From Tianweitania sediminis (GTDB lineage Bacteria > Pseudomonadota > Alphaproteobacteria > Rhizobiales > Rhizobiaceae), in NCBI RefSeq assembly GCF_017813335.1, contig NZ_JAGIYY010000008.1, positions 124,001-188,000 on the forward strand: a DNA stretch of 64,000 nt, in the 5' to 3' direction. The first letter of the stretch is position 1, and the number at the start of each line of letters is the position of its first letter. Positions 1-9,895 of the stretch are shown here, piece after piece. The position numbers were made by a program, and so were the translations under genes. Below the pieces are notes generated by a model. It searched no databases. It saw only the letters and a list, made by a program, of their open reading frames with translations, and was not told the origin of the DNA.

Positions 1-3000
1 GGTGAAGCCGAACGCCTCGTTGCGCGCGCCATTGGCGAAGCCAAGAAGATCGACCGCGCTGAAACCCGGGACGGGGCCTTGCGCGCCGCCGTTCTGGCGC
101 TGAAAGGCACGCAGCGTTCGCTTGTCGTAGAGGTCGCAACCGATGCGATGAGCGATGCCGACGCACGCGAGGGAACCTATCGCGTTCTCGCGCGGCTCGA
201 GCGGGAAGGGTCGAAAGGGTCGCTGGAAGCCGATGCTCTCCTGGCCGAGGTCGAAGGCGCAATCAGCGCTGGTGAAAGAACGGCGGCCTTGCGCTTGGCG
301 CAGGCTCTCGACCGAAAGCACCCACGCAAGGATGCGCTTCTGGCGCGGGTTCTTGACCGTTCGATTGCAGCTCTCGACAACCGAACAGCTCTCGAAGCGG
401 CGAAGACCATGGCTTCGAACAAGGCGCAGGATGAGGCTTTCGGCACCATCATTGATGCGCATCTCCAGCGGCAAAGGCCGTTGCGGGCATTGGAGGTCGC
501 GCCGCTGATGATCAAGCCCAGCGCCCGGATCAAGGCAACCGTGGCCATTGCCAAGGAGTTGGACGAGCAAGGCTACGCCACGGCGGCACGCGAAACGCTT
601 CTGGAAATAGACCCCGCACCGCTTCTTCCTGATGCCTTGGCCAAGCTTAGCGTCGGCTTGGCCGACATCGGCGCGCATGCGCAGGCTCTCGCACTAGCCG
701 AACGCCTTCCCGCCGGACCTGAACGATCCTTCGCCTTTTCACGGCTAGCAAAGCGCTTGAGCGATGACGGAAATGTCGAAGCTGCGGACCGGCTCCTCCA
801 GAAGGTGGAAGCGGAGGATGACCGCTCGTTTGCCCGCAGCGGCATAGCACGAGCGAGGGCGCAGGCCGGCCAGATCGATGCCGCGCTGGTAGAACTCGCC
901 GATCTGCGGTCTGGAGCCGATCGTGACCGCGTGTTGTCTGCTGTAGCGACCGCATCCGCACGGAAAGGCGGGCTGAAGGAAGCGCGCACGGCAATCGAGC
1001 AGATCCAGAGCTTCGACCAGCGTGTCGATGCAAAGCTGGAACTTGCCAACCAAGTCGATGCGGCGTCTGCCACCGCTGAACTGGAAGAGATCCAGAAAGA
1101 GGCGCAGGCGGCCAATGAGGCTGAAGCGGCTGTTGCTCTGAAGGATGTCGCCTCAGCGTTTGCAGAGCGTGGCGCTTTTGATCGCGCGGATCGTGCGGCA
1201 GCTGGGATTGCCGACGACGGCGAGCGTGAAGCTGCGTTCGAAGCCATCGCGCTCTCGGCCTTGCGACAGGGGGACCACGAAGCGGCGCGGGAGCGGGCGC
1301 AGCGTCTCGCCGAAACAAATCGCTCCACGCTCCTCGGGGAGCTCGCTTTCGCAGCCTGGCAACAGCATGAGAACGCTGCGCGTCTGGTGGATGACCTGCA
1401 GCCGCTCGACTTCCGGACCCGCGTCGCGATCCTGCGTCGCATGAGCGAAAAGGAAGCGGCACGATTGGACCGCAAGGGCCTTCTGCAGAACTTAAAATCC
1501 GATCCAATCGTTGTTCCGCCGGCTGAAACCTCACGAGCTGCCGATTTCGTGTTGGGTGGCCATCGGCTGCAAGCGCCGGTCTCCTCCGTAACCGCACCGG
1601 AAGCACTGCAGATCCCCGCCAGTCTTGCATTAACGGCGGCAAGCCTGCGGGAAACCACGCCTGCTCCGATCGGCGGAGAAGGGCAGGTGGCAATCCTTGG
1701 CTTCAGCCCTTTCGGCCTGGAAGCCTTCAAGCTCACCAGCAGCGGCAACGCAGCCGCTCACCAGGTGCAGGTGTCCCAAAATCTGACTTGGCCCCATTAC
1801 ATCGCGATCAAGAGCGGCACGGTGACCTTGGGCCAACTGCTGCGCGATTTACCTGAAACACGGAAGCGTCGCTTCCTTGAGCCCTCGGGCGACGCTCTGC
1901 TGATCCGGGCCCCGATCATCGTTCTGCCGGGTGCCACGCTTTTGATGAGCGGTGCTGAATTTGGGTCTTATCGCCTGAGTGCGCAATCCGGCAGCTTCAT
2001 CGCTGTTGCCGGAGACCTGCGCATCCAGGACACCGAAGTTCTTGGCTTCGATGAAAACCTGAACGCACCGGCCTTCGCGACGGAGGCGGACAAGGCGGCG
2101 TTCCGCCCCTTCATCACCGCGTGGGGTGGCTCGAACCTGAAGATCGGCGGCAGCCGCATCGCGATGCTCGGCTATGACTCCGGCAAGGCTTACGGCCTGA
2201 CCCAGTCGAGCGGCGCTGCGGTCCAGTCGCTTTATAACCTCGGCAGCGGCCGACCGAGGGGCGAGATCGTCGACAACAGCTTCGAAAATCTCCGCTATGG
2301 CTATTACAGCTACGAGGCAGATGATGTTGCGCTGATCGGCAACGAGTACCGCGACAACATCGTCTACGGCATCGATCCGCATGATCGATCCCGGCGCCTG
2401 GTAATTGCCCTCAACACGTCTTATGGCGCCGCCAAGAAGCACGGCATCATCGTTTCGCGCGAAGTCGACGACAGTTTCATCATCGGCAACGTGTCGCTGC
2501 GCAATGCAGGGTCCGGGCTGATGCTCGACCGATTGAGCCAGCGCAACCTGATCTATGCCAACACCTCCATCGACAACGGCGGCGATGGTCTCACCTTTTA
2601 TGAAAGCGGCTGCAATCTTGCGGCCGCCAATCACCTGGCAAACAATGCTCGCGCCGGGATCAAGATCCGCAACAGCACCGATGTGACGCTGCAAGCCAAT
2701 GGCGTGCAGGAAAACCAGGAAAGCGGCGTCGACATCTATGTCGCCGACCTCCGCAATTCGCCGGAAGGGCAATCGCGCAACTTCGTCCTAGACCCATATG
2801 AGCCGCTGACCACCGCTGCTCTTATGGCCAACAGGTTCAAGGGCAACGGGACTGGCGTCAATGTCGATGGTGCCGGAGCGGTGGTGCTGGACCGCAACCA
2901 GTTCGAGGACCAGCGCAACCGCGTTTATAGCGGCGACTTCCGGGCACTATCGCCGTATCTCCTGCAACTCGGTCACCAGGGATCGCTCAGCGTCAGCCGG

Positions 3001-3150
3001 ACCTGCGCACAGCCGGAACCCACAGCCCACGGCGTCTGTACCTTCAACAAGATCGCCAAGGCGTCACCGGTGCCTGGCATGGAGAATGCCGCCGCCTGCG
3101 ATCCGATCCCGGCGCAGAACGCTGCCATGGTGGAGAAGAGCAATGGCTAG
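1..3150 (+). CDS. algG: AlgG-type mannuronan C5-epimerase with N-terminal helical repeats (5' end cut by window)
   Basis: The reading frame is open from the first base, so the start lies left of the window; a TTG at 79 is the first possible internal start. About codons 1-500 are Ala/Arg/Glu-rich helical repeats of TPR type. About codons 520-1000 form a right-handed beta-helix that matches AlgG closely, with FITAWGGS, YGYYSYEADD and the catalytic DPHD motif at codons 792-795, followed by KKHGIIVSREV. AlgG converts mannuronate to guluronate in nascent periplasmic alginate and belongs to the export complex. Pseudomonas AlgG is about 540 residues, so the long helical N-terminus is an unusual fusion that could stand in for an AlgK-like scaffold (inference). 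Its end overlaps the lyase gene by 8 bases. Confidence 0.88.
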   Translation, partial: GEAERLVARAIGEAKKIDRAETRDGALRAAVLALKGTQRSLVVEVATDAMSDADAREGTYRVLARLEREGSKGSLEADALLAEVEGAISAGERTAALRLAQALDRKHPRKDALLARVLDRSIAALDNRTALEAAKTMASNKAQDEAFGTIIDAHLQRQRPLRALEVAPLMIKPSARIKATVAIAKELDEQGYATAARETLLEIDPAPLLPDALAKLSVGLADIGAHAQALALAERLPAGPERSFAFSRLAKRLSDDGNVEAADRLLQKVEAEDDRSFARSGIARARAQAGQIDAALVELADLRSGADRDRVLSAVATASARKGGLKEARTAIEQIQSFDQRVDAKLELANQVDAASATAELEEIQKEAQAANEAEAAVALKDVASAFAERGAFDRADRAAAGIADDGEREAAFEAIALSALRQGDHEAARERAQRLAETNRSTLLGELAFAAWQQHENAARLVDDLQPLDFRTRVAILRRMSEKEAARLDRKGLLQNLKSDPIVVPPAETSRAADFVLGGHRLQAPVSSVTAPEALQIPASLALTAASLRETTPAPIGGEGQVAILGFSPFGLEAFKLTSSGNAAAHQVQVSQNLTWPHYIAIKSGTVTLGQLLRDLPETRKRRFLEPSGDALLIRAPIIVLPGATLLMSGAEFGSYRLSAQSGSFIAVAGDLRIQDTEVLGFDENLNAPAFATEADKAAFRPFITAWGGSNLKIGGSRIAMLGYDSGKAYGLTQSSGAAVQSLYNLGSGRPRGEIVDNSFENLRYGYYSYEADDVALIGNEYRDNIVYGIDPHDRSRRLVIALNTSYGAAKKHGIIVSREVDDSFIIGNVSLRNAGSGLMLDRLSQRNLIYANTSIDNGGDGLTFYESGCNLAAANHLANNARAGIKIRNSTDVTLQANGVQENQESGVDIYVADLRNSPEGQSRNFVLDPYEPLTTAALMANRFKGNGTGVNVDGAGAVVLDRNQFEDQRNRVYSGDFRALSPYLLQLGHQGSLSVSRTCAQPEPTAHGVCTFNKIAKASPVPGMENAAACDPIPAQNAAMVEKSNG

Positions 3151-4255
3151 CCGCTTGCGCAAGGTCGTTCCGCTGCTGATCGGGGTCTCTCTCGTTTTTC
3201 CGGCAGCCGCCTCTGAAGAGCGATTTCAGGGCCTGTTCGACATGGCCGCGCGAAAATCGGCGCTGCGGGACGCGAACATGAAGCAGGTGCGGTCTGCTTG
3301 CCTGTCTGTTCCCTACAACGCGAAGGTGCTTGCGGCCGAACCAATCAAGGCGCTGAAGTCGACTGAAGGCTACGGATCCGACAATTCGGCAGAAGATTTT
3401 TCCTGGACTGTGATGGCGCTCGCGAGTGCTGGCCTGGGTGGAGATCGGGACGCAGAAAGCCGCCTGGGAAAGCTGCTTTTGAAGTGGAGCAAGGCTGAGG
3501 CCTTTCTCCAAACGGAAGAAGGCTACGATCCATATTATGCGCTGAAGCGGCTGCTTTTGCCGGTGATCGTCGCTTACGGCGTGGTGGAACCGCGGTGGAG
3601 CGACGAGGAGCGCGCCCTGGCGCGGCAATGGATCGACACTCTCGTTCGGCGCATCGATGCGCGCTTCGATCGGGAGGTCGACCGCAACAACCATCGGATT
3701 CTGGCCGACAGCGTGCTGGCTTTGTGGGGCGCCACGATCGGGGACCAGGCCCTTGTGTCGCAAGGCATCGCGCGCTTCGAGCTGGTTCTTGAGGAAATGC
3801 GCCCGGACGGGACGCTGCCGCTGGAAGCACGCCGCGGCGCGCGCGCTCTTTGGTATCAGCGGCAAACCCTGTCCAGCCTTGTGGTGATCGCAGAAGCGGC
3901 GCGTGGCCAAGGGCAGGACCTTTACAGCCGGGAAACGGAGGATGGCCGCAGCTTCGCCACGCTGCTCGGCGCCCTCCTCAACGGTCTCCAGTCACCTTTG
4001 CTTGTGGCTGCCTATGCATCCGAGAACCACATCCCGGGCCCGGAAAAGGATTTTCGCCTGCTCGACCGCAGCTTTCTCGATCAACGCGGTCACAACCGCC
4101 ATTACATGGCTTGGGCCGAGGCGGCGCAGATGCGGGGCGCTGACCTTTCTTATCAACGCCTGGCGGGTCTGTTTGACCGCGAGCTTCGATCCGAGCGTCC
4201 GCTGATCGACGACTTCATTGGCGGCAATGCAACCTGCTTCTGGTGGCAGCCATGA
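3143..4255 (+). CDS. algL: AlgL-like periplasmic alginate lyase (PL5 / A1-III family)
   Basis: The product is 370 residues, the usual AlgL size. It has a Sec signal peptide (charged MASRLRK, hydrophobic core, cleavage near AAA-S at about residue 23). The PL5 signature NNHR lies at residues 182-185 (catalytic Asn and His), and RALWYQ at 234-239 supplies the conserved Arg and Tyr. In alginate producers AlgL clears polymer that leaks into the periplasm by beta-elimination. The ATG at 3143 was chosen because it overlaps the upstream stop by 8 bases and begins a clean signal peptide. Its stop overlaps the next ATG (ATGA), indicating one operon. Confidence 0.87.
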   Translation: MASRLRKVVPLLIGVSLVFPAAASEERFQGLFDMAARKSALRDANMKQVRSACLSVPYNAKVLAAEPIKALKSTEGYGSDNSAEDFSWTVMALASAGLGGDRDAESRLGKLLLKWSKAEAFLQTEEGYDPYYALKRLLLPVIVAYGVVEPRWSDEERALARQWIDTLVRRIDARFDREVDRNNHRILADSVLALWGATIGDQALVSQGIARFELVLEEMRPDGTLPLEARRGARALWYQRQTLSSLVVIAEAARGQGQDLYSRETEDGRSFATLLGALLNGLQSPLLVAAYASENHIPGPEKDFRLLDRSFLDQRGHNRHYMAWAEAAQMRGADLSYQRLAGLFDRELRSERPLIDDFIGGNATCFWWQP

Positions 4256-7020
4256 CCCGGCTTGTGCTCGCAACGCTGCTTTGCTCAACCGTGCTTTTCG
4301 GCTCTCCGGAGCCCGGCCGCGCCCAAGCGGACCAGGAGGCGCTCGCCTCGACCGTCTCCTCGTCAGACTTCGCGGCGGAGCAAAAGCGGTTGCAAACCCT
4401 GCGGGACAGCCGCTCGGCCGCCGATCAGCGCGCGCTCGGCGACTTGCTGACCGAGGGCCTGATCGCTTCTCCCGACAACCCGCTGCGCCGGCCGGATCGG
4501 ATCGGAGCCATTGCCGCTTATCGTGCCGCGCGGGCGGCGGGGGACCGCAGCGAAGCCACGCTGGTCCGTCTCGTGAAGCTCTTGCTGTCACGGTTGGACG
4601 ACACGCGAACCGAGCGGCATCTGCTGGCGCTTCGGGAGCTGGAAGGCGAACTGCGCGCCGCCGTGTTCAAGGGCAGCGGCGATGCCGCCTATGTTCTGGC
4701 TTTGGCAGCCGAGCTGAATGTGCTGGGCATGCCGGACGAAAAGGAACGGCTGCTGCAGTCAGCCATCGTGCTGGGCAATGTCAGCGCCATCCTTGAAAGC
4801 GCGCGCAGCGCGGTTCTGGGGGAAACGGTCCAGAGCGTCGCCTTAGCCAAGCTTCAGGCCCGCGCGGTCTCCGGCGCGGTCGACGCGATGATCGCGCTGG
4901 CACGGCTCCATGGCGGAAACGGCCTCATGGCTGCCGACCGGAGCAAAGCGCGCGCGTGGCTTGAAAAGGCAGTCTCCACAGCGTCCACGGAAGCAAAGGT
5001 CGAACTCGCCAGCCATCTCCTGGACGAAACGGACGTGGCCGGTTTTGAGCGGGCGCACCTCCTGTTGAGCCAAGCCGCCGAGCAGGGAAGCCGTCAGGCC
5101 GCACTTCTTCTCGGCATCGACGCGGCAACGAGCGGACCGATGCAGGTTTCGGCGGCGGAAGGGCGCTTGTGGCTGGCACGAGCCCTGTCGATTGGTGAAC
5201 GCGCAGCTGCGCCGCATCTGGTGGCGCTCGATCTGCGCGGTGCCTTGGCAGCGTCACTCCCCGCCAAGGAGCGCGAAACGCGATTGCAGAACGCGCTTGC
5301 CCCGGTCGCCGAGGATCCCGAAGCGCTGACCGCGCTGGCCAACCGCCCCTGGGCACCCCGTGACGCCGCGCTGATCGAGCCGGTGTTGTTGCCAATGCTG
5401 CACAAGGCGACGCTCGGCGGAGATGTGACGGCAGGTCTCGCCTACGACAGCTGGTTGCGCGCCAGCGGCCTGCCGATCCCCGACGATGCTGCATCCGCCC
5501 TGGTGGGAAGCTTGCGTCGGTCCATCGCTGCCAATGTTGGCTACGCCACCTTCGCCTTGGCAGACCTCGCGCTGGACGATCGCCTGCCGGTGGCGGAGAT
5601 TTCCCGCGAGGAAGCGGTCGCGTTTCTGTTTCGTGCCGCGGACGCCCATGTCGGCCAGGCCATGCTGCGGATCGCCCAGATGTACGCATATGGAGATGGC
5701 TTTGCACAAAGCGACGCCTTTGCAACCCGCTGGTACCGCCTGGCCGCAGGCAACCGCGTCGAAGCTGCGGCCTGGGAACTGGCCGAGCTGCAAGGGCGCA
5801 GCCGGGATCCTGCGGCGCGAAAGGAAGCAACGACCTTCTTCAACGCGCGACTGAACGAGGGGGAAGCGCGCGCCGGCACGGCCCTTGTGCGCATGCAACT
5901 CGCAGCCGGCGCGCTGGACCCCCGGACGTTGTTGCGCGCCGAACAGGCCGCTTCGCTGCCGGAGGATCGCTACGAGCTGGTGAAGGCGTTGGTCATGGAA
6001 GGATCCGCGAAAAGCTTCGATGCGGCGCGCCGCATCCTGGCGCCCGCGGTCAAGCAAGCGTCCGATCCCGTCGCGCTGGTTCTGGAAGCGCGGATGCAGT
6101 TGGCAGCCGGCAACAGCGCGGGCGATCCTAGACGGGGCATGGCCTTGCTGCAGCGCGCTGCCGCCCTGGGGGCGGTGGAAGCCAAACTGGCTCTGGCCAG
6201 CCTGTATCTCACCCGGATGCGCTTTCGTGAACACCAGGGGGAGGCTGTGGCGCTTCTCCATGAGGTGCTCGCGTCGCGACCGAAAAGCACGCCTGCCCGC
6301 CTCCTCTTGTCGGATGCCTACCTGCGAGGTCACGGCGTTTCGCGCGACGCTGAAAAAGCCGCCAAGCTGGTGAAGCAGGTTCTGGCGGAAAACAGCGCCG
6401 ATCCGCAGGCGAGCCTTTTGGAAGCGGACTGGTTGATCTTTTCGGAAGAACGGCGCGATCCCAGCCGCTCGGCAAGCCTTCTGCAAACGCAAATGCAGCG
6501 GGGCTCGAGTGCCGCCGCACGGGAACTCGGCTTGTCGTATGTCAATGGCTTCGGCACGCGCATCGATGCAGACCTCGCCTCTGTGCATCTTCGCCGCGCC
6601 GCGCAAGCCGGTGACAAGGAAGCGATCGCCGCCTTGGGACATATGCTCATGAACGGCGTCGGCATGAGCGCGGATCCGGATCAAGGCGTTCAAAAGCTGC
6701 AACAAGCGGCGGCCGCCGGCAACATCGCCGCGATGTACGATCTTTCACGTGTTTACGCGCTCGGCGCCTTGGGCACCATAGACAACAAGGAAAGCGCTGT
6801 CTGGCTGCGCCGCGCTGCCGAGCTCGACCACCCGAGCGCGGCCTACCAGCTCGGTCTTCTTTACCTGCAGGGCGATGGCGTTCCGCAAGATCGCGCTGAA
6901 GCGATCAAGTGGTTCACCCGCTCGGCCGAGGTCGGCAACCTCCTCGCCGCACGAACAGCGCAAACACTGCAACGCTCACCCGACGCCACCTTGTCCGACG
7001 TCAAGAACGACGCCGACTAA
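4252..7020 (+). CDS. Large periplasmic Sel1/TPR-repeat protein, first of three
   Basis: This 922-residue protein starts at an ATG that overlaps the lyase stop (ATGA). A signal peptide is visible (hydrophobic run, then GRAQA cleavage site). The rest is almost entirely Sel1-like helical hairpins, most regular in the C-terminal third where units of about 36 residues carry A-x-x-LG and G-x-G-V-x-x-D patterns. No catalytic motif is seen. In Pseudomonas and Azotobacter the TPR/Sel1 lipoprotein AlgK organises the alginate export complex. By position this protein could fill that role, but it is about twice as long as AlgK and has no convincing lipobox. The function is inferred from context. Confidence 0.8.
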   Translation: MTRLVLATLLCSTVLFGSPEPGRAQADQEALASTVSSSDFAAEQKRLQTLRDSRSAADQRALGDLLTEGLIASPDNPLRRPDRIGAIAAYRAARAAGDRSEATLVRLVKLLLSRLDDTRTERHLLALRELEGELRAAVFKGSGDAAYVLALAAELNVLGMPDEKERLLQSAIVLGNVSAILESARSAVLGETVQSVALAKLQARAVSGAVDAMIALARLHGGNGLMAADRSKARAWLEKAVSTASTEAKVELASHLLDETDVAGFERAHLLLSQAAEQGSRQAALLLGIDAATSGPMQVSAAEGRLWLARALSIGERAAAPHLVALDLRGALAASLPAKERETRLQNALAPVAEDPEALTALANRPWAPRDAALIEPVLLPMLHKATLGGDVTAGLAYDSWLRASGLPIPDDAASALVGSLRRSIAANVGYATFALADLALDDRLPVAEISREEAVAFLFRAADAHVGQAMLRIAQMYAYGDGFAQSDAFATRWYRLAAGNRVEAAAWELAELQGRSRDPAARKEATTFFNARLNEGEARAGTALVRMQLAAGALDPRTLLRAEQAASLPEDRYELVKALVMEGSAKSFDAARRILAPAVKQASDPVALVLEARMQLAAGNSAGDPRRGMALLQRAAALGAVEAKLALASLYLTRMRFREHQGEAVALLHEVLASRPKSTPARLLLSDAYLRGHGVSRDAEKAAKLVKQVLAENSADPQASLLEADWLIFSEERRDPSRSASLLQTQMQRGSSAAARELGLSYVNGFGTRIDADLASVHLRRAAQAGDKEAIAALGHMLMNGVGMSADPDQGVQKLQQAAAAGNIAAMYDLSRVYALGALGTIDNKESAVWLRRAAELDHPSAAYQLGLLYLQGDGVPQDRAEAIKWFTRSAEVGNLLAARTAQTLQRSPDATLSDVKNDAD

Positions 7021-7038
7021 CCACTCCGTTTAAGGGTC

Positions 7039-9855
7039 ATGGCCATGGCAAAGCATATCCTGAAAGCAGCTCCTTCCTCCTTTGGGCGCTTGGGCCTGGC
7101 GACCGCCTTGCTGCTCGCCGGCGTTTGCCTGGGCGCTTTGCCGTCCCATGCGCAGAACAGCGAGGCGACGGCACCAACGATCTCCGTGCCGGACCTGCTG
7201 CGGCACCCTCCCAAGCTGAACTACAAGAAGCTTTGTCGCTTCGACGGCAATGAACCTTTGGCGCAGGACTGGGTAGAATGGGACGGGCAAGGCGCGGCTG
7301 TCGTTCCGGAACAGATGCTCGCCGATGCACAGCGTTATGCAGAAGGCGGCAAGGACGTGGCGCGCAACAAGCCGCTTGCGCGCTCGATGCTCGAACATCT
7401 CGTAGTTACGCCCAATCTTTCGGCTTCCCTGGCCAAGCGGCGCCTGGCGCTTCTCCTGCTGGACCCCGAGGCCGGTCCGCTCGATCCCTCAAGGGCCGAA
7501 CACCTGCTGAACGAGGCGATCACAGCACGCGTGCCCGGTGCTGCCTTGTCGCTCGGCCGCCTTTACCGCGACGGCATTCTTGTGCCGCCCGATGCATCCG
7601 CTGCTTCGCGGCTTCTGACCTTGGCTGCGGCAACCGGCGACCCCCGGGCCGCGCTTGAACTGGCGGACCTTTACCGCCGGCCGGACACGGTGCTGCCGAT
7701 GCCTGGTGCGGCAGAGCATTTCCACATGCTGGCGATGATCAGCGTCCAAACAGCCTTGGTGAACGGTGATTGTACGTTGCTGGCCGATGTCGGTGACTTC
7801 TACCTCAATCAAGGTGACGCAGCGGGTGCTGCGATTGCCGGTGAGTGGTTCGCCACAGGTGCGGCACTCGAGCATGCGGCATCTGAACTGAAGCTGGCGC
7901 GCTTGATGTTGTCAGGCAACGGCGTCGTTAAGAATGAAACGAAAGCGCTGGAGCTTCTGGACGAGGCTGCGGCGCATGGTTCGATCGACGCCAACACAGC
8001 TGCAGCGCGCGTTTACCTGACGAGCGGCCGGGATCTTCCCAAGGCGGTCAAGATGCTCGAACAAGCGCGCATCGACCGAGACATGAATGCTTACGCGCTT
8101 CTGGCGCGCTTTTATCGCGGAGATTTCACCGGCACGCCGGATTTCTCCGCCATGGCGTCCGTGCTTCTCGAAGCAAGCGAACTGCCCGCCGCACCGCCCG
8201 CTTTGCTTGCGGATCTTGCTTATGCCTTCCGCACAGGCCAGGGCGTTGAACGCAGCGAGGCTCGTGCAGCCGCCATCATGCGAAACGTAGCCGACGCAGA
8301 TACGCCCGAAGCCCATCTTGAAGCCGGGCGCTATCTCATTCAGGTCGGCCGCGACCGTTTGAAAGCCGAGAAGCATTTCCGCCGCGCCGCGGAGGCCGGA
8401 AACCCACCTGCCATGGCCGAACTGGCCACCATGCTTCGCTGCGTTCCCGGGCTTGGATCGGCGGCGCAAGCAACGCAGTGGGAACAACAAGCGGCGGATG
8501 CGGGGGTTGGGGAAAGCCTGCGTCGCCTTGCCCGCCGTGCCTGGGAAGCGGGCAAGCTCGAGGAAGCCGCCACGCTTCTTCAGCGAAGTGCAGATCTGAA
8601 CGATCGCATCGCCATGGTGGACCTGGCCATCCTGAAACAGGCCTCCACCGAACCGGATGCCGCAGCGGACGCTGCACGGCTGCGTCAGCAAGCCCTGGCC
8701 AACGGGGAAGGTGTTGTTGCAGGACGTCTGGCGGTGGCCCAGGCGCTGCTGCGGAGCGACCTGCCGGGCGGGGAAGCCGAAGCTCTGGCGCAACTCGAAA
8801 ACGTAAGTGCCGGGACGGACGCAACGGTTGATACCGAATGGGCCAAGCAGGCGCTGAAGGGGAATGATGCTTCCCGCACCGCGGCCCTGGAGCGGCTGGA
8901 AAACGCCGCGGAGACGGGCAATCCCGTCGCCATGCGGATTCTCGCCAAGGAGCTGGCCGGACGTGATCCGGAAGGGGCGCAGCGATGGCACGTACGCGCT
9001 GCTGAATGGGGAGACGCCGAAGCGCTGCAACAGGTGGTTGCCGCAGGCCAGGGCTCCGCGGCTTTGCTGAAGACGCTTGGCGATCGTGTCATCTGCGATC
9101 CCCTGGCAATGTATTTTGTAGCCGCGCTCCATCAGGGAGAAAACAACCCGGACGGCGCAGCCAGGGCAAGCGCGCTTCTCGCTCAGGCAGAAGAGGTGGC
9201 AGCCGAGCGGGTCGCCGACCAGGTTCGCCTCGGCCGCGCTTTGGCAACAGGAACAACGACCCTGCAGCCAGACCCGGAGCGCTCCGCCCGTTTGCTCGCG
9301 CAGGCCGTGGCCGCGAAGCATGTCCGGGCCAAGGTTCTGCTGGCGGATGTGTGGTTGACGCACAATCCCGGGAAGAAAGACGATGTCGCCCTCGACCTCC
9401 TCCGCACAGCCGCAGTGCAAGGCGACAAGAGGGCGGTGGACCATCTTCTGGCGCTTGGTCTCGACGCGGGTTCCCCCTTGCGAGAGGCCGCGTTGGTGGC
9501 ACTTCAGGCTGCAGCCGGCGCAGGCAATGCGGACGCGATGCTTGGCCTGGGCTCCGCGCTGGCCATGACGGACGCCGAGCGTCGCGACGAGGGCCTGTCC
9601 TTCATGCGTCAATCAGCCGAAGCCGGAAACATCGCGGCCATGAAGGCGCTCAGCCGCCTTTATGCATCCGGATTGTCCGGCCAGGCTTCGGCGGATGAAA
9701 GCACCCGCTGGACCCGCGCAGCCGCTGAGAAAGGGGATGCGGAAGCCATGTTCCAATATGCGCTGGCACTGGATCTCGGCTTTGGCGTGACCCCCGATCA
9801 TGCTGCGGCAACGGATTGGCACAAGAAAGCGCGTGAGCATGGTTATGTGGAATAG
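7039..9855 (+). CDS. Large periplasmic Sel1/TPR-repeat protein, second of three
   Basis: The protein is about 938 residues; ATG codons at 7039 and 7045 are both possible starts. It has an N-terminal signal peptide ending in SHA-QN near residue 40, followed by Sel1-type repeats throughout, with recognisable units near both ends (for example AALSLGRLYRDG and AMKALSRLYASG). It has the same architecture and length as the preceding gene and lies only 18 bases after it, so the pair may be an old duplication that has diverged. A scaffold role in alginate export or epimerase guidance is inferred from position; no enzymatic residues are visible. Confidence 0.78.
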   Translation: MAMAKHILKAAPSSFGRLGLATALLLAGVCLGALPSHAQNSEATAPTISVPDLLRHPPKLNYKKLCRFDGNEPLAQDWVEWDGQGAAVVPEQMLADAQRYAEGGKDVARNKPLARSMLEHLVVTPNLSASLAKRRLALLLLDPEAGPLDPSRAEHLLNEAITARVPGAALSLGRLYRDGILVPPDASAASRLLTLAAATGDPRAALELADLYRRPDTVLPMPGAAEHFHMLAMISVQTALVNGDCTLLADVGDFYLNQGDAAGAAIAGEWFATGAALEHAASELKLARLMLSGNGVVKNETKALELLDEAAAHGSIDANTAAARVYLTSGRDLPKAVKMLEQARIDRDMNAYALLARFYRGDFTGTPDFSAMASVLLEASELPAAPPALLADLAYAFRTGQGVERSEARAAAIMRNVADADTPEAHLEAGRYLIQVGRDRLKAEKHFRRAAEAGNPPAMAELATMLRCVPGLGSAAQATQWEQQAADAGVGESLRRLARRAWEAGKLEEAATLLQRSADLNDRIAMVDLAILKQASTEPDAAADAARLRQQALANGEGVVAGRLAVAQALLRSDLPGGEAEALAQLENVSAGTDATVDTEWAKQALKGNDASRTAALERLENAAETGNPVAMRILAKELAGRDPEGAQRWHVRAAEWGDAEALQQVVAAGQGSAALLKTLGDRVICDPLAMYFVAALHQGENNPDGAARASALLAQAEEVAAERVADQVRLGRALATGTTTLQPDPERSARLLAQAVAAKHVRAKVLLADVWLTHNPGKKDDVALDLLRTAAVQGDKRAVDHLLALGLDAGSPLREAALVALQAAAGAGNADAMLGLGSALAMTDAERRDEGLSFMRQSAEAGNIAAMKALSRLYASGLSGQASADESTRWTRAAAEKGDAEAMFQYALALDLGFGVTPDHAAATDWHKKAREHGYVE

Positions 9856-9895
9856 CATCGAGCGCGTTGCCCTGAGTGTCTTCACCAGCAGGGGG

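Noticed and set aside
2861-3142. Upstream in-frame extension of the alginate lyase gene
   Set aside because: It would overlap the AlgG C-terminus by almost 300 bases and bury the signal peptide; the start at 3143 fits better.
7912-9612. Minus-strand open frame of 566 codons inside the second Sel1-repeat gene
   Set aside because: High-GC repeats leave long open frames on the opposite strand. The plus-strand frame shows regular Sel1 units and a signal peptide, the minus frame shows no domain.
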